A DNA stretch of 15,894 nucleotides, taken from positions 1-15,894 of the forward strand of contig UQYH01000051.1 in the NCBI GenBank assembly GCA_900545185.1. The letters run 5' to 3'. The stretch is from an uncultured Eubacteriales bacterium. Lineage in GTDB: Bacteria > Bacillota > Clostridia > UBA1381 > UBA9506. The notes under the pieces are model-generated. The model had not been told where the DNA came from. It searched no databases and saw only the letters and a program-made list of their open reading frames with translations. Position numbers and translations under genes: made by a program. Positions 1-7,548 of the stretch are shown here, piece after piece (within the stretch, counting starts at the first letter, position 1; the number at the start of each line of letters is the position of its first letter).

Positions 1-42
1 AAAATTTTGTACAAACTGCTTAGTTTTTTGCAAAAATGACAA

Positions 43-495
43 TCAAACCCGTACTTTTATAACAATTTTTGTCACGGGACAAGCCGTGCGGCACAGCTCT
101 TTGGGGCGGTGCAAATCTTCGGGATAGAAAATGGCAAAGGTACCGGCCTCAAGCTCCAGCGGACTTTTGGTCGGCGCTTTGTATAAGTAGCGATCCTTCG
201 CTTCGTCAAAGGCTTCGCCTTCGGGCAGATTGCCGATGGTATCCCACGCGATAATTTCCGCACCGGCATGAACAAACTGAATATCAATGTACTTTTTGTG
301 TGCCTCCCACTTGGTTTCCTCGGCAGGGATGGTATCGTACTGCTGCACCAGGGCATAAACGTTATCGCCGTCCAAATCATAGCGGCCGACGGGCGGCAGC
401 TCTTTTTGCGCATCCTCTAAAAAGGCAAAAGCCTTGGCAAAACCGGGGTGCAGCTGCGCATAACGTGCGCTGTTTTGTAAAACGTCTAAAATCAT
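43..495 (-). CDS. YhcH/YjgK/YiaL (DUF386, NanQ-like) family protein
   Basis: 150-residue cupin-like protein of the YhcH/YjgK/YiaL family. Characterised members include the sialic acid anomerase NanQ and the EbgC beta-galactosidase subunit; the family acts on reducing sugars in the cytoplasm. Conserved blocks seen: WEAHKKYIDIQ (63-73), with the usual Glu and His of the metal site, and FYPEDLHRPK (123-132), with a second His. The length is normal for the family. Start choice: an upstream in-frame ATG at 504 overlaps the Shine-Dalgarno GAAAGGA (510-504), so the ATG at 495, 8 nt after that site, is preferred and gives the N-terminus MILDVL. The gene is divergent from rsmB and its neighbour beyond the window is not visible, so the true sugar substrate cannot be inferred. 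Family assignment is firm; the specific reaction is not. Confidence 0.9.
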   Translation of the reverse strand: MILDVLQNSARYAQLHPGFAKAFAFLEDAQKELPPVGRYDLDGDNVYALVQQYDTIPAEETKWEAHKKYIDIQFVHAGAEIIAWDTIGNLPEGEAFDEAKDRYLYKAPTKSPLELEAGTFAIFYPEDLHRPKELCRTACPVTKIVIKVRV

Positions 496-525
496 GGTAA
501 ACATCCTTTCGTTTGTAAATGATAT

Positions 526-542
526 CGGTCAAACACAGACCG
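526..542. promoter_or_regulatory. Inverted repeat in yhcH-family gene leader (possible operator)
   Basis: CGGTC, 7-nt loop, GACCG (526-530 and 538-542), located about 31-47 bases upstream of the start of the minus-strand YhcH-like gene. It could be an operator or a small leader hairpin for that gene. No convincing minus-strand promoter was found; TATGAT on the minus strand, about 65 nt upstream of the start, is the best -10 candidate but has no good -35. Weak evidence. Confidence 0.25.
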
Positions 543-645
543 CATAATATTTCATGTATATCATACTACATTTTTAAGGAAAAGAAAATAGTTTTTTTGG
601 AACAAATAATAAAAATTGATTTCGGAATTTTGCTACACATTTTTA

Positions 646-674
646 TTGAATTTTTAATCATTGTATGATACAAT
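646..674 (+). promoter_or_regulatory. Sigma-A promoter for rsmB
   Basis: TTGAAT (646-651), 17-nt spacer, TACAAT (669-674), with TGA immediately before the -10 box (extended -10). Transcription would begin near 681, giving a leader of about 35 nt. The ribosome binding site GAGAGG (704-709) precedes ATG codons at 716 and 719. Confidence 0.75.
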
Positions 675-715
675 AGAATAGTAAGAATGTCAAAAAAAGC
701 ACCGAGAGGTTTTAT

Positions 716-2047
716 ATGATGCAACCCAGAACATTGGCACTGCAAATTTTATATGATATTGAAGTGCATACGGCCTATGTGAATATCAGCTTTCAGACGC
801 ATACCGAGACTGCCGGCCTGGACGGACGGGACACGGCCTTTGCCAAGGAACTGGTCTACGGCGTTACCAAGCATAAGCTGACGCTGGATGCGGTGATTGC
901 GCACTGTTCGAGCGTGAAGCTGAAAAAACTGGCACCTTATGTGCTGTGCATTTTGCGTATGGGGCTGTATCAGCTGTTTTATATGGATAAGGTGCCCACT
1001 AGTGCGGCGGTGAACGAATCGGTTAAGCTGGCGGCCAAATATGCAGGCCGGTCACGCGGATTTGTGAACGCGGTTTTGCGCCGCGCCGCACGGGAGGGGT
1101 TGCAGCTGCCGGAGGGTGAGAGCGCCGAAGCGCTTTCCGTACGGTATTCCTATCCGCTGCCGCTGGTGTATTGGTTTACCACACAATTCGGTGAAAAAGA
1201 GGGTGCGGCGCTGCTTGCGGCCGGAAACCAAACGCCGCCCTTGTGCATCCGTGTGAATCCGCTGAAAACCACACGAGAAGCTTTGCAGGCGCGGCTGGCG
1301 GAGGAAGGCATTGAAGCACGCTGCGCAGCGTGGTGCGATACGGCGCTTTTGCTCAGCGGCGGCCATGTGCAGCAATCGGCGGCATACCGTGAGGGACTGT
1401 TTACCATCCAGGATCAAAGCGCGCAGCTGGCAGCTTTGGCGCTTTCGGCGCAGCCGGGCGATTGTGTGTTTGATGTGTGCGCCGCACCGGGCGGCAAAAC
1501 CACACAGCTGGCAGAGCAAATGGAAAACAGCGGCACGGTTTACGCGTGGGATTTGTATGAAAAACGCCTTAACTCCGTTCGAAATACGGCCAAACGGCTG
1601 GGCATATCCATTATCCAAACGCAGACAGCCGACGCACGTACGGTGCTTTTTCCCAAACAAGCCGATAAAATCTTGGCCGATGTGCCCTGTTCGGGGCTGG
1701 GCGTTGTGCGCCGTCGGCCGGACTTGAAATATAAGGATGCCTTAACCGAATTTGCCGCGCTGACCGAAACACAGCTGGCTATTTTGTGCCATGCGGCCGA
1801 TGCACTGAAGCCGGGCGGTGTGCTGGTATACAGCACCTGTACCGTGAATCCGGCCGAAAATGAGGGTGTGATTCATTCGTTTTTGGAAATACACCCCGAT
1901 TTTGCGGTCGGCCCGATTGACAATCCGCACATTACGGGTGCGGCGGCCAAAACGCTGCAATCCGGCATGGGAACGCTTTACCCGACAGAGGAGGGCGGCG
2001 ACGGATTTTTTATTTGCCGGTTGACAAAGCGTGCCGACACAGAATAG
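716..2047 (+). CDS. rsmB: 16S rRNA (cytosine(967)-C(5))-methyltransferase RsmB
   Basis: 443-residue SAM-dependent methyltransferase that makes m5C967 in 16S rRNA during 30S maturation; cytoplasmic. Residues 1 to about 130 match the NusB-like RNA-binding domain, with the typical KAAVNESVKLAK-like helix near 95-110. The Rossmann methyltransferase core follows. DVCAAPGGK (253-261) is the SAM-binding motif I. DVPCSGLG (322-329) carries Cys325, and YSTCTV (372-377) carries Cys375; these are the two cysteines used for release and catalysis in RNA m5C enzymes. GDGFFICRL (428-436) is the usual C-terminal strand. Length is normal. The start has two adjacent ATG codons (716, 719); GAGAGG lies 6 or 9 nt upstream, so either may be used. 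It is the first gene of the rsmB-rlmN-prpC-prkC-rsgA-rpe-thiN cluster and has its own promoter. Confidence 0.96.
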   Translation: MMQPRTLALQILYDIEVHTAYVNISFQTHTETAGLDGRDTAFAKELVYGVTKHKLTLDAVIAHCSSVKLKKLAPYVLCILRMGLYQLFYMDKVPTSAAVNESVKLAAKYAGRSRGFVNAVLRRAAREGLQLPEGESAEALSVRYSYPLPLVYWFTTQFGEKEGAALLAAGNQTPPLCIRVNPLKTTREALQARLAEEGIEARCAAWCDTALLLSGGHVQQSAAYREGLFTIQDQSAQLAALALSAQPGDCVFDVCAAPGGKTTQLAEQMENSGTVYAWDLYEKRLNSVRNTAKRLGISIIQTQTADARTVLFPKQADKILADVPCSGLGVVRRRPDLKYKDALTEFAALTETQLAILCHAADALKPGGVLVYSTCTVNPAENEGVIHSFLEIHPDFAVGPIDNPHITGAAAKTLQSGMGTLYPTEEGGDGFFICRLTKRADTE

Positions 2048-2063
2048 GCATTGGGAGGACGAC

Positions 2064-2087
2064 AAGCCGGAAAGGCTTTAATTTTTT
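2064..2087 (+). terminator. Weak intrinsic terminator after rsmB
   Basis: AAGCC (2064-2068), loop GGAAA, GGCTT (2074-2078), then TAATTTTTT. The stem is only 5 bp, so termination is probably partial and read-through into rlmN is likely. Confidence 0.4.
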
Positions 2088-2123
2088 AAATGAAAGGCAT
2101 ATGGGGTTCGATTCCCAAATACC

Positions 2124-2267
2124 TAGGCACAAGTTATGGTATCCGAACCCGCTCAAAGCGCCGAAAAATCAGCCTTTTCTGTGTTGTCAGTCTTGCCATA
2201 CGTCAGTATGGCTGCGCCTTTACGCCTTGAAAAGTCAAGATTTTTCGGATATCACAACTTGTGCCTA
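2124..2267. repeat. MITE-like palindromic element between rsmB and rlmN
   Basis: About 140 bp with terminal inverted repeats of 24 bases at 2124-2147 and 2244-2267. They match at 22 of 24 positions; in RNA one mismatch becomes a G-U pair, leaving a single A-C mismatch. The ends read TA-GGCACAAG and CTTGTGCC-TA, consistent with a TA target duplication around a 140-bp unit (2126-2265). At the centre is a perfect 7-bp hairpin GCCATAC-GTCA-GTATGGC (2195-2212). A further pair, CCGAAAAATC (2161-2170) with GATTTTTCGG (2239-2248), can form as an alternative to the terminal stem. CTTGA-AAAG-TCAAG then ATTTTT (2226-2245) resembles a weak terminator. There is no room for a transposase. The right end abuts the rlmN ribosome binding site. 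TIRs and TA ends suggest mobilisation by an IS630/mariner-type transposase elsewhere in the genome (inference). Confidence 0.65.
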
Positions 2268-2277
2268 AGGAGACGTT

Positions 2278-3306
2278 ATGCAAATCAAGCAGGATTTATA
2301 TGCCATGTCGCCGCAAATGCTTTCGGCTCTGGCCGAAGCCATGGGCGAAAAGCCTTTTCGCGGACGGCAGATTTTTGAATGGCTCTACAGCGGCCGTGCC
2401 GCTTCGATAGAGGATATGACAAATCTTTCAAAGGCCTTTCGGGCAAAACTTTCGGGAAGCTGCCGTATGGAGCTGCCAAAGGTGATCGCGCGGCAGGTTT
2501 CGCGTGACGGAACGGTGAAATACGCCTTTTCCCTTGCGGACGGCGAGGTGATTGAAAGTGTTGTGATGGCCTATCATCACGGACACACGATTTGTGTATC
2601 CACACAGGCAGGCTGTAATATGGGTTGCCGCTTTTGTGCAACAGCCGTGGGCGGCAAGGCAAGAGATTTGACCGCCGGAGAAATGCTGGGACAAATTTTG
2701 GCGGCGCAGCGTGACTTATCCTGCCGTATCGGCAACGTTGTTTTAATGGGCATGGGTGAGCCGCTTGATAATATGGAGCAGGTTCTTTTATTTATGGAAA
2801 TCGCCAACTGCAAAGACGGGCTGAATATAGGCTATCGGCATTTTACGCTGTCAACCTGCGGACTGTGCGACAAAATAGAAGCATTGGCAGACAGAAAGCT
2901 GCCCATTACCCTATCCGTTTCGGTTCATTCGCCGTTTGATGCGGAGCGCAGCGAAATGATGCCGGTGAACCGAAAATATCCGCTGGCGCGGCTTTCGGCG
3001 GCGCTTTTATACTATCAGCGCGCCACGGGGCGCAGAATCAGCCTGGAATATGCGCTGATTCAGAACAAAAACGACACGCCGGCGCATGCAGCCGAGCTGA
3101 TGCGTGTGTTTGACGGACTTTCCTATCACGTGAACGTGATTCCCGTCAACCCGGCAAGAGAGGGTTTTGCCAGAAGTGACAAGGCACATATTAAACGCTT
3201 TTTGGACTATTTGACATGCCGCGGCATAGCGGCCACCGCACGGCGCGAACTGGGCGCCGACATTAATGCGGCCTGCGGTCAACTGCGGCATAAGATACAG
3301 AAATAA
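2278..3306 (+). CDS. rlmN: Dual-specificity RNA methyltransferase RlmN (23S rRNA m2A2503)
   Basis: 342-residue radical SAM enzyme that methylates C2 of A2503 in 23S rRNA and of A37 in some tRNAs, supporting translational fidelity. The radical SAM cluster motif CNMGCRFC gives Cys113, Cys117 and Cys120. Cys106, seven residues before the first cluster cysteine, and Cys333 (DINAACGQL) correspond to the two extra cysteines of the E. coli enzyme, of which the C-terminal one carries the methyl intermediate. MGMGEPLDN (157-165) is the SAM-binding GGE-type motif. All catalytic residues are present and the length is normal. The start ATG lies 5 nt after AAGGAG (2267-2272), whose first A is also the last base of the MITE-like repeat. 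In B. subtilis rlmN directly follows rsmB; here the repeat separates them. prpC follows after 28 bp. Confidence 0.96.
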   Translation: MQIKQDLYAMSPQMLSALAEAMGEKPFRGRQIFEWLYSGRAASIEDMTNLSKAFRAKLSGSCRMELPKVIARQVSRDGTVKYAFSLADGEVIESVVMAYHHGHTICVSTQAGCNMGCRFCATAVGGKARDLTAGEMLGQILAAQRDLSCRIGNVVLMGMGEPLDNMEQVLLFMEIANCKDGLNIGYRHFTLSTCGLCDKIEALADRKLPITLSVSVHSPFDAERSEMMPVNRKYPLARLSAALLYYQRATGRRISLEYALIQNKNDTPAHAAELMRVFDGLSYHVNVIPVNPAREGFARSDKAHIKRFLDYLTCRGIAATARRELGADINAACGQLRHKIQK

Positions 3307-3334
3307 ATCAGGAACAGGAAATTGAGGTGATACC

Positions 3335-4096
3335 ATGTTTAAGTGGGGAGGTTGTACGGATGTGGGTCAAACGCGCCCGATTAATGAGGACGGGTACTAC
3401 ATTTCGGAATACAGCGAGGCGCTGGACGCGATGTATGCCATGGTGGCAGACGGCATGGGCGGTCACAGAGCCGGAGAGGTAGCCAGCACATTGGCGATTC
3501 GAGAAATCAGCGAGGTGATTAACCAGGGCTTTTCATCGGATATGACGGTAGCAAACAGCAAAGAGCTTTTGGCCAAAGCCGTAAAACGCGCCAACCGCGT
3601 GATATATGATAAAAGCATGGAGGAAGTAGGCTGCCGCGGCATGGGCACAACGCTGACGCTGTGCTTTGCCTATGGGGATAAGGCCATGATTGCACATGTG
3701 GGCGATTCGCGCGCCTATCTTTTGCGCGGTGGCGTTTTGCACAGAATTACGGCAGATCATTCGCTGGTGCAGGAGCTTCTTTCAAGCGGACGGATTACCG
3801 AAGAGGAGGCCGAGCACCATCCGCAAAAAAATGTGATTACCCGTGCGCTGGGCACGGATTCGGATGTGGAAATTGATTTATATGAATTTACGCTGCATGC
3901 AGGCGATATGATTCTGCTCTGCACGGACGGTTTTTCTAACATGCTGACCGATGCGGAGATTAAAAAGCTGTTGCAGGACGGGCAGAACACAGCGCCCGAC
4001 CGATTGGCGGAACAGCTGGTGACGGCGGCTAACCTTGCCGGCGGCTACGACAATATCACGGCAGTACTTTTGACCAAAGAATCTGGATTGCGCTGA
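3335..4096 (+). CDS. prpC: PrpC/Stp-type PP2C protein serine/threonine phosphatase
   Basis: 253-residue soluble PP2C phosphatase that dephosphorylates PrkC and its targets. PP2C metal-binding motifs appear in order: NED (17-19), ADGMGGH (38-44, with Asp39), GTTL (104-107), HVGDSR (121-126), VITRALG (167-173), CTDGFS (196-201, with Asp198) and GGYDNIT (236-242, with Asp239). All catalytic aspartates are present and the size is typical of bacterial Stp/PrpC. The ATG lies 4 nt after GAGGTGA (3324-3330). Only 15 bp separate it from the kinase gene downstream, the standard phosphatase-kinase pairing in Firmicutes, so the two are almost certainly cotranscribed. Confidence 0.95.
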   Translation: MFKWGGCTDVGQTRPINEDGYYISEYSEALDAMYAMVADGMGGHRAGEVASTLAIREISEVINQGFSSDMTVANSKELLAKAVKRANRVIYDKSMEEVGCRGMGTTLTLCFAYGDKAMIAHVGDSRAYLLRGGVLHRITADHSLVQELLSSGRITEEEAEHHPQKNVITRALGTDSDVEIDLYEFTLHAGDMILLCTDGFSNMLTDAEIKKLLQDGQNTAPDRLAEQLVTAANLAGGYDNITAVLLTKESGLR

Positions 4097-4111
4097 AAGG
4101 ATTGAGAATAT

Positions 4112-5935
4112 ATGGTAAACGGAAAAGTAATCGGAAATCGTTATGAAATAGTCGAAACCATCGGAAAGGGCGGCATGGCCATTGTGTATAAGGCCAAGTG
4201 CTTAAAGCTGAACCGTTATGTAGCTTTAAAGGTGCTGCGCCCCGAATTTCGTGAAGATAAAGATTTTATCACGCGGTTTAAGGCAGAGGCTCAGTCGGCG
4301 GCCAGCCTGTCGCACCCGAATATTGTATCGGTTTATGATGTCGGTCAGGACGGCGACCTGAATTATATTGTGATGGAATATGTTGAGGGCGTAACCTTAA
4401 AGCAATATATGGATGCCAAAGGCGTTTTGCCCTGGCGTGAAGCGGTGGACTATACCGCGCAGATTTGCGCAGGTCTTGAACACGCCCATAAAAACGGCAT
4501 TATTCATAAGGATATTAAGCCGCATAATATTATGATTACGCGTGAAGGCACGCTGAAAATTACAGACTTCGGCATTGCCAAGGTGATCAGCTCCAGCACC
4601 ATTACAACGGGCAACACCACCATGGGCAGCGTACATTATTTTTCACCGGAGCAGGCGCGCGGCGGTTATACGGACTATAAAACGGACATTTATTCGCTGG
4701 GCGTTGTGCTGTATGAAATGGTAACGGGTCGCCTGCCGTTTGACGGTGATTCGGCTATTGCCATTGCTATGCAGCACATTGAAAAAGAACCGATACCGCC
4801 GACCGAGTTAAACCCCGATATTCCGCAGTCTTTGGAAAATGTGATTCGCAAGGCTATGTCTAAAGAACAGGCCATGCGATATGATTCTGTGACCGAAATG
4901 ATGCAGGATTTGAAAAAGGTTTACACCGGCAGCACGGTGGATTTTGACGAGCAGGCCATGAACGGTGCTACCGTGATTACACCGCGTGTAACCGGCTATC
5001 ACGGGGGCGAAATTCCCGAAGAGCTTATGGGCAAAAAAGGGAAAAAGAAAAAGACCGAAGCCGACCATAAAAAAGATGTGCTGGGCATTGTGGCCGGTAC
5101 GCTGACGGGTTTGGCGGTTGTGATCATCTTGTTCTTAGTGGGCTATCACTTTTTAGGGCTTGCCGGTGTGGATGAAATTGAACTGCCGAACTTTGAAAAC
5201 AAAACGGTTGAAGAAGCCAAGGAAATGGTGATTAACAGCAAGCTGGAAATTGTGATTGATAAAGAAGAACAGAGCGAAACCGTTGAGGCAGGCAAAATTA
5301 TGTCGCAAAGCCCGGCGGCCGGTAAAATGGTGAAGGAAAACGCCAAAATCAAGGTGGTTGTCAGCAGCGGCCAGGGCGAGTTCCCCATGCCGGATTTGCA
5401 GAACAAAAAACTTTCGGATGCGCAGCGCATTTTGAATGAAAAAAATGTAGCCAGCATCTCTACCGTGGGTGAGCCGAGCAATACAATACCCGAAAATTAT
5501 GTGGTGCGTCAGGTGCCGTCGGCCGGAACGTACATTGACGGCGCGACCTCCGTTACCATTTATGTCAGCACGGGTAAAGAACAGGTGACGGCCGTTGTGC
5601 CCAACATGCTGGGTGATACGGAAAGCGAAGCCAAATCAAAGCTTTTGGATGCAGGCCTTACCTGGGGTCATATTGTAGAAGCGGAAAGCGCTAAGGCAAA
5701 GGGCACGGTCATTTCGCAGTCCATTCGCGCAGGGGTTGAGGTGAAGGAAAAAACCAGCATTGATCTGAAGATCTCCTCCGGCAAGAGCACAGCGGCAACC
5801 GAAGCGCCGACGCAAACCAAGGCGCCCTCTGCCACCAATCCGCCGGCTGCCACCAATCCGCCGGCAAGCGATGCTCCGGCAGCCTCCTCTAAGCCTATTG
5901 TTATCGGGCCGCCGAACGCCGGAGGCGGAGAATAA
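4112..5935 (+). CDS. prkC: PASTA-domain serine/threonine protein kinase PrkC (Stk1/PknB family)
   Basis: 607-residue membrane kinase that senses cell-wall fragments through external PASTA domains and phosphorylates cytoplasmic proteins. Kinase domain at about 11-270: glycine loop GKGGMAIVY (18-26), VALK with Lys40, catalytic loop IHKDIKPHNI (131-140, Asp134, Asn139), DFG (152-154), a Thr-rich activation loop (159-171) and SPE (178-180). The usual HRD is HKD here. A basic stretch (308-321) precedes one transmembrane helix at about 323-349. Three extracellular PASTA repeats follow at roughly 353-420, 422-488 and 491-557. The tail 558-607 is low-complexity Ala/Thr/Pro with two ATNPPA copies, likely wall-spanning or disordered. 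A ribosome binding site GAAAGG lies 11 nt before the ATG. It sits 15 bp after prpC and 5 bp before rsgA. Confidence 0.96.
   Translation: MVNGKVIGNRYEIVETIGKGGMAIVYKAKCLKLNRYVALKVLRPEFREDKDFITRFKAEAQSAASLSHPNIVSVYDVGQDGDLNYIVMEYVEGVTLKQYMDAKGVLPWREAVDYTAQICAGLEHAHKNGIIHKDIKPHNIMITREGTLKITDFGIAKVISSSTITTGNTTMGSVHYFSPEQARGGYTDYKTDIYSLGVVLYEMVTGRLPFDGDSAIAIAMQHIEKEPIPPTELNPDIPQSLENVIRKAMSKEQAMRYDSVTEMMQDLKKVYTGSTVDFDEQAMNGATVITPRVTGYHGGEIPEELMGKKGKKKKTEADHKKDVLGIVAGTLTGLAVVIILFLVGYHFLGLAGVDEIELPNFENKTVEEAKEMVINSKLEIVIDKEEQSETVEAGKIMSQSPAAGKMVKENAKIKVVVSSGQGEFPMPDLQNKKLSDAQRILNEKNVASISTVGEPSNTIPENYVVRQVPSAGTYIDGATSVTIYVSTGKEQVTAVVPNMLGDTESEAKSKLLDAGLTWGHIVEAESAKAKGTVISQSIRAGVEVKEKTSIDLKISSGKSTAATEAPTQTKAPSATNPPAATNPPASDAPAASSKPIVIGPPNAGGGE
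5831..5866 (+). repeat. 18-bp tandem duplication inside prkC tail
   Basis: Two adjacent 18-base units, GCCACCAATCCGCCGGC plus T or A (5831-5848 and 5849-5866), identical at 17 of 18 positions. They encode the repeated ATNPPA of the PrkC C-terminal tail. An in-frame short tandem repeat of this kind can expand or contract by slippage without breaking the protein. Confidence 0.8.
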
Positions 5936-5940
5936 AGCAT

Positions 5941-6816
5941 ATGCTGACAGGAACAATCGTAAAAGGAATCGGCGGTTTTTACTATGTGAAAACCGAGGAG
6001 GGTTTAATTGAATGTCGTGCACGCGGACGATTTCGCCGCGCCGGAGAAAGCCCGATGGTGGGCGACCGTGTGCGGATTGTTCGTACGGCGGAGGATGCGC
6101 AAAAGGGCAGTGTGGATGCCATACTGCCGCGCAAAAATATGTTTATCCGTCCGCCCGTAGCCAATATTGATCAGTTGATTATCACCATAGCGGCGGCCAA
6201 TCCGGAACCGAATCTGCTTTTGGCCGACCAACTGGCCGTGACGGCCGAAGCCATGGGCGTGCATCCCGTGATCTGTGTGAATAAGCTTGATTTAAACGAA
6301 GAAGGCGCACAGACCATCGCCGGGATTTATCAAAAAGCAGGCTATCCCGTTTTGCTTGTCAGCGCAAGGGAGGATGTGGGCACAGAGCAGTTGAAAGCCG
6401 TTTTGCAGGACAAAATTACGGCTCTTGCCGGTAACTCCGGCGTGGGTAAATCCAGCCTGCTGAACTGTTTAAACAGTCTGGAGCTGGAAACGGGTGATGT
6501 AAGCCGCAAAACGCAGCGCGGACGGCACACCACACGCCATACCGAATTGTTTGAACTGCCCTTTGGCGGCTATGTGTTTGATACGCCCGGCTTTTCTTCT
6601 TATGCGGCAGAGGGGCTGCGTCCCGAAGAAATGGCCTCGCTGTTTCCCGAAATTGCCAAGGCAGAGGGCGGCTGCCGTTTCAGCGGCTGCGCACATGTGG
6701 CAGAACCGGGCTGCTCGGTCAAAGAGGCCGTGGGGCGCGGCGAAATTGCCCCATCGCGCTATGAAAATTATTGTGCATTTTATCAGGCTGCCAAGGCGGC
6801 CAAAAAGTGGAAATAG
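5941..6816 (+). CDS. rsgA: Ribosome small-subunit-dependent GTPase A RsgA (YloQ)
   Basis: 291-residue circularly permuted GTPase that binds the 30S subunit late in assembly and checks the decoding region. An OB-fold domain spans about 1-68. The permuted G domain shows the G4 motif NKLD (114-117) before the P-loop GNSGVGKSS (164-172), then GRHTT (194-198) in switch I and DTPG (214-217) as G3. The C-terminal zinc site is C245-x4-C250-x-H252-x5-C258. All key residues are intact and the length is normal. The start ATG follows the prkC stop by 5 bp; purine-rich GGAGGCGGAG (5921-5930) inside the end of prkC provides the ribosome binding site, so translation may be coupled. Confidence 0.96.
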   Translation: MLTGTIVKGIGGFYYVKTEEGLIECRARGRFRRAGESPMVGDRVRIVRTAEDAQKGSVDAILPRKNMFIRPPVANIDQLIITIAAANPEPNLLLADQLAVTAEAMGVHPVICVNKLDLNEEGAQTIAGIYQKAGYPVLLVSAREDVGTEQLKAVLQDKITALAGNSGVGKSSLLNCLNSLELETGDVSRKTQRGRHTTRHTELFELPFGGYVFDTPGFSSYAAEGLRPEEMASLFPEIAKAEGGCRFSGCAHVAEPGCSVKEAVGRGEIAPSRYENYCAFYQAAKAAKKWK

Positions 6817-6850
6817 AAAAGTATATTTTTACAGAAAGGTTTGAAACAAC

Positions 6851-7498
6851 ATGTCTTTTAAGCTGGCGCCGTCTCTTTTGGCGGCCGATTTTACAAAACT
6901 GGGTGAGGAAGTTGCAAACATTGAAGCAGCCGGTGCGGATTATTTGCACCTGGATGTAATGGACGGCCACTTGGTGCCGAATTTGTCCTTTGGTATTCCG
7001 GTGGTGGAATCCCTCAGAAAGACAAGCAATATGGTGTTTGATGCCCACCTGATGATCAGTGAGCCGCACAAATATGTAGAAGCGTTTGCCAAAGCAGGCG
7101 CCGATATTATCACCATTCATATTGAATGTGACAGCGACATAGACTATACCATAGACAAAATTAAATCATTGGGCAAAAAGGTTGGCTTGGCGCTGAACCC
7201 GGATGCGGACTTAGAGCGTGCCAAACCGTACTTTGACAAAATTGACATGCTGCTGATTATGAGCGTTTATGCCGGTTTCGGCGGTCAAAGCTACATATCG
7301 GACGTGAATACAAAAATCAGCGAAGCGCGCCGTCTGCTGGGGCCGGATTTTGATATTCAGGTCGATGGCGGTGTTTATCTTAAGAACGTACACATCCCGG
7401 TGGAGGCAGGCGCAAACGTGATTGTGGCAGGCAGCGCGGTGTTCGGCAGCGATGACCCGGCACAGGCCGTACGCGACTTTAAGGCGCTGTATCGGTAG
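6851..7498 (+). CDS. rpe: Ribulose-phosphate 3-epimerase
   Basis: 215-residue TIM-barrel enzyme interconverting D-ribulose 5-phosphate and D-xylulose 5-phosphate in the pentose phosphate pathway. Seen: LAPSLLAADF (5-14), HLDVMDGH (33-40) with metal ligands His33 and Asp35, DAHLMI (64-69) with His66, and VDGGV (171-175) with Asp172, which together give the metal and acid-base residues. GSAVF (194-198) closes the phosphate site. One oddity: the loop reads MSVYAGFGGQSYI (137-149), where the family usually has MSV-x-PGF-x-GQ, so the Pro is replaced by Ala. All catalytic residues remain, so activity is expected. GAAAGG (6834-6839) lies 11 nt before the ATG. The order rsgA-rpe-thiN is conserved in Firmicutes. 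Confidence 0.95.
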   Translation: MSFKLAPSLLAADFTKLGEEVANIEAAGADYLHLDVMDGHLVPNLSFGIPVVESLRKTSNMVFDAHLMISEPHKYVEAFAKAGADIITIHIECDSDIDYTIDKIKSLGKKVGLALNPDADLERAKPYFDKIDMLLIMSVYAGFGGQSYISDVNTKISEARRLLGPDFDIQVDGGVYLKNVHIPVEAGANVIVAGSAVFGSDDPAQAVRDFKALYR

Positions 7499-7521
7499 AA
7501 AGACGAGGGCTTGATTCGAAA

Positions 7522-7548
7522 AGAGACGTACAAGGGAGAGACGTACAA
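7522..7548 (+). repeat. 12-bp direct repeat at the thiN ribosome binding site
   Basis: AGAGACGTACAA occurs at 7522-7533 and again at 7537-7548, separated by GGG and ending directly against the thiN ATG. The junction creates GGGAGAG (7534-7540), which is the likely ribosome binding site, 8 nt before the start. It looks like a 15-bp tandem duplication. Confidence 0.8.

Noticed and set aside
25..36. TTTTTGCAAAAA palindrome downstream of the YhcH-like gene as a terminator
   Set aside because: All AT except the centre, with no loop and no following T tract on the minus strand; not convincing as a hairpin.
1052..1660. Long open frame antisense to rsmB (202 codons, minus strand)
   Set aside because: It lies wholly inside a clear methyltransferase gene, shows no recognisable motif and reflects GC-biased codons on the opposite strand.
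2040..2125. Possible tRNA or tRNA remnant, because GGGGTTCGATTCCC (2103-2116) looks like a T-arm
   Set aside because: The T-stem has a mismatch, and no acceptor stem or seven-base anticodon loop can be built upstream; the nearby hairpin fits a weak terminator better.
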